Origin: Geobacteraceae bacterium
Lineage (GTDB): Bacteria; Desulfobacterota; Desulfuromonadia; Geobacterales; DSM-12255
Reading direction: 5' to 3'
Assembly: GCA_013377075.1 (NCBI GenBank)
Contig: JACABD010000033.1
Location: 1 to 37,290 of the forward strand
Length of the DNA stretch: 37,290 bases
The translations under genes were made by a program, and so were the position numbers. Positions 36,324-37,290 of this stretch are shown one piece after another; within the stretch, counting starts at the first letter, position 1; every line of letters begins with the position of its first letter. The notes beneath the pieces are model-generated. The model worked only from the letters and a program-made list of their open reading frames with translations. It had not been told where the DNA came from and did not search any database.

Positions 36324-37290
36324 CTCTCCTGAATATGCAGGATACGTCTTGAGGGGGTATGATTTGAGTTTGTGGTTATTGCAGGCTGAATTTTGGGAGG
36401 AACCCCCTTATAATCATCAGACTGCCTGTTAAGACTTTTGGTAAATGCTGAGCCAGCATCAACCTGCTGGAATGCACCTGTCGACAACTGAATCAATATC
36501 TGCCCTTTTAATCCTGATAATGTATCACCACCATTATCAAACTTTACAGACCATACTGAACTGGTACCGCCATAACTACAAGTATCAACAGAGGGTTTGA
36601 AGGTTGAGAACGTAATTATTCCGTTAATACTGGCAACTGTATCAGTAACGACCCTCTCAGCATTACTTGAACCCGCTTGCGCAGCCAGATTAATAAACCA
36701 GCCGTTAGCCGAAGCAGGAACCGTACTTACTGCTGAGGTCTGGTTTACCAGTGTCGTCCCGCTTCCAGCGGTAACCCCTGTAGTGCCGGAGCTGGTGGCG
36801 CTGAGTGATGTTGTACATGGCGAACCGAATGACCCCTTGTAGTCATCCGGCCTGCCTGTTTCGCTAAAGCATGGATCTTTTATCCCGAATAGTGATTGTA
36901 CATTTGTAGGATCATCAGTTTTTGTAAAGTAGCGTCCAGTTCCAAAATAGAGCCAGACATTGTGCTTGGTTTTATCCTGGAGCCTTGTTACGGTGGATGC
37001 AACCGGTCCGATTCCATCCAAGATCTTTGACACTGACCAGTTTGCAGGACTGAACTGATTATAGGTCAACAGCCTCAACACCCCCCCCTTGTTCCAGTCA
37101 GTCGGAGTAGCAACCGGTTCGCCTCTGGTATAGCCGATATAAAGCGCATCATCACTATAAGAGCCAGGCAGGTTTGCTTGATATTTGTCAACGTCGATAA
37201 CCGATGATGTCAATGATGCGCCAAACGCGCTGCTTGGCATATCAGTGACCTGCTTGTGCACAGATTGATTGGCACTGTTGAATGAATCCG
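36320..37290 (-). CDS. pilY1: PilY1-like type IV pilus adhesin, C-terminal part only
   Basis: The frame stays open to the window edge, so only about the last 320 residues are seen and the N-terminus is missing. The visible part fits the C-terminal beta-propeller of PilY1: DDALYIGYTRGEP, NKGGVLRLLTYNQ, the blade VASTVTRLQDKTKHNVWLYFGTGRYF and a late GDTLSGLKGQILIQL, followed by the DYKGVPPKIQPAIT tail. PilY1 is a large secreted protein that sits at the pilus tip and promotes extension and adhesion. It overlaps the fimU-like gene by four bases. The calcium-binding loop of the family cannot be judged from this fragment. Confidence 0.86.
   Translation of the reverse strand, partial: DSFNSANQSVHKQVTDMPSSAFGASLTSSVIDVDKYQANLPGSYSDDALYIGYTRGEPVATPTDWNKGGVLRLLTYNQFSPANWSVSKILDGIGPVASTVTRLQDKTKHNVWLYFGTGRYFTKTDDPTNVQSLFGIKDPCFSETGRPDDYKGSFGSPCTTSLSATSSGTTGVTAGSGTTLVNQTSAVSTVPASANGWFINLAAQAGSSNAERVVTDTVASINGIITFSTFKPSVDTCSYGGTSSVWSVKFDNGGDTLSGLKGQILIQLSTGAFQQVDAGSAFTKSLNRQSDDYKGVPPKIQPAITTNSNHTPSRRILHIQER

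Overview
The window looks like chromosomal DNA of a member of the Geobacterales (Desulfuromonadia). The clues are the frdCAB-type succinate dehydrogenase/fumarate reductase, a methyl-accepting chemotaxis protein with the variant tip [11 protein letters not shown], a GEMM-I-like riboswitch whose bases match the Geobacter cyclic AMP-GMP type, a complete pilMNOPQ cluster, and large secreted proteins ending in a CFI-box C-terminus. The genus is inferred from gene content and order only.

Left part (1-6.6 kb): the minus-strand sdhC-sdhA-sdhB operon (sdhB runs off the window edge) is divergent from tgt-mazG, which has a near-consensus sigma-70 promoter. Next comes a minus-strand DUF815 AAA+ ATPase. 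Its promoter sits in a palindromic cluster that contains a perfect DnaA box. A gene-free stretch of about 400 bases follows.

Middle (6.6-14.5 kb): murJ (lipid II flippase) starts with TTG immediately behind the terminator of a YtxH-like gene. A divergent aguA-aguB pair (agmatine to putrescine) follows, then a long chemoreceptor whose 3' end overlaps convergent glgA.

14.5-16.5 kb: a compact minus-strand cassette of four unrecognised genes. They encode a 63-aa Cys-rich protein, a 40-aa membrane protein, an 83-aa two-helix membrane protein and a 349-aa eight-helix membrane protein. It has its own terminator and a structured region upstream.

16.5-37.3 kb: everything is on the minus strand. In transcription order: the end of pilY1, the minor pilin genes fimU/gspH, pilV, pilW and pilX, then a GEMM-I riboswitch with a built-in terminator, a small XRE regulator, and pilM-N-O-P-Q. 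After pilQ come an Ig-like lipoprotein, a DsbC_N-only lipoprotein, a 2088-residue repeat lipoprotein and a second DsbC_N-only lipoprotein. The run closes with aroB, a TPR protein, a Roadblock protein and aroQ, ending at a strong terminator. The riboswitch would tie assembly of the type IV pilus inner-membrane platform and secretin to a cyclic dinucleotide. The secreted cassette stands where many proteobacteria keep aroK.
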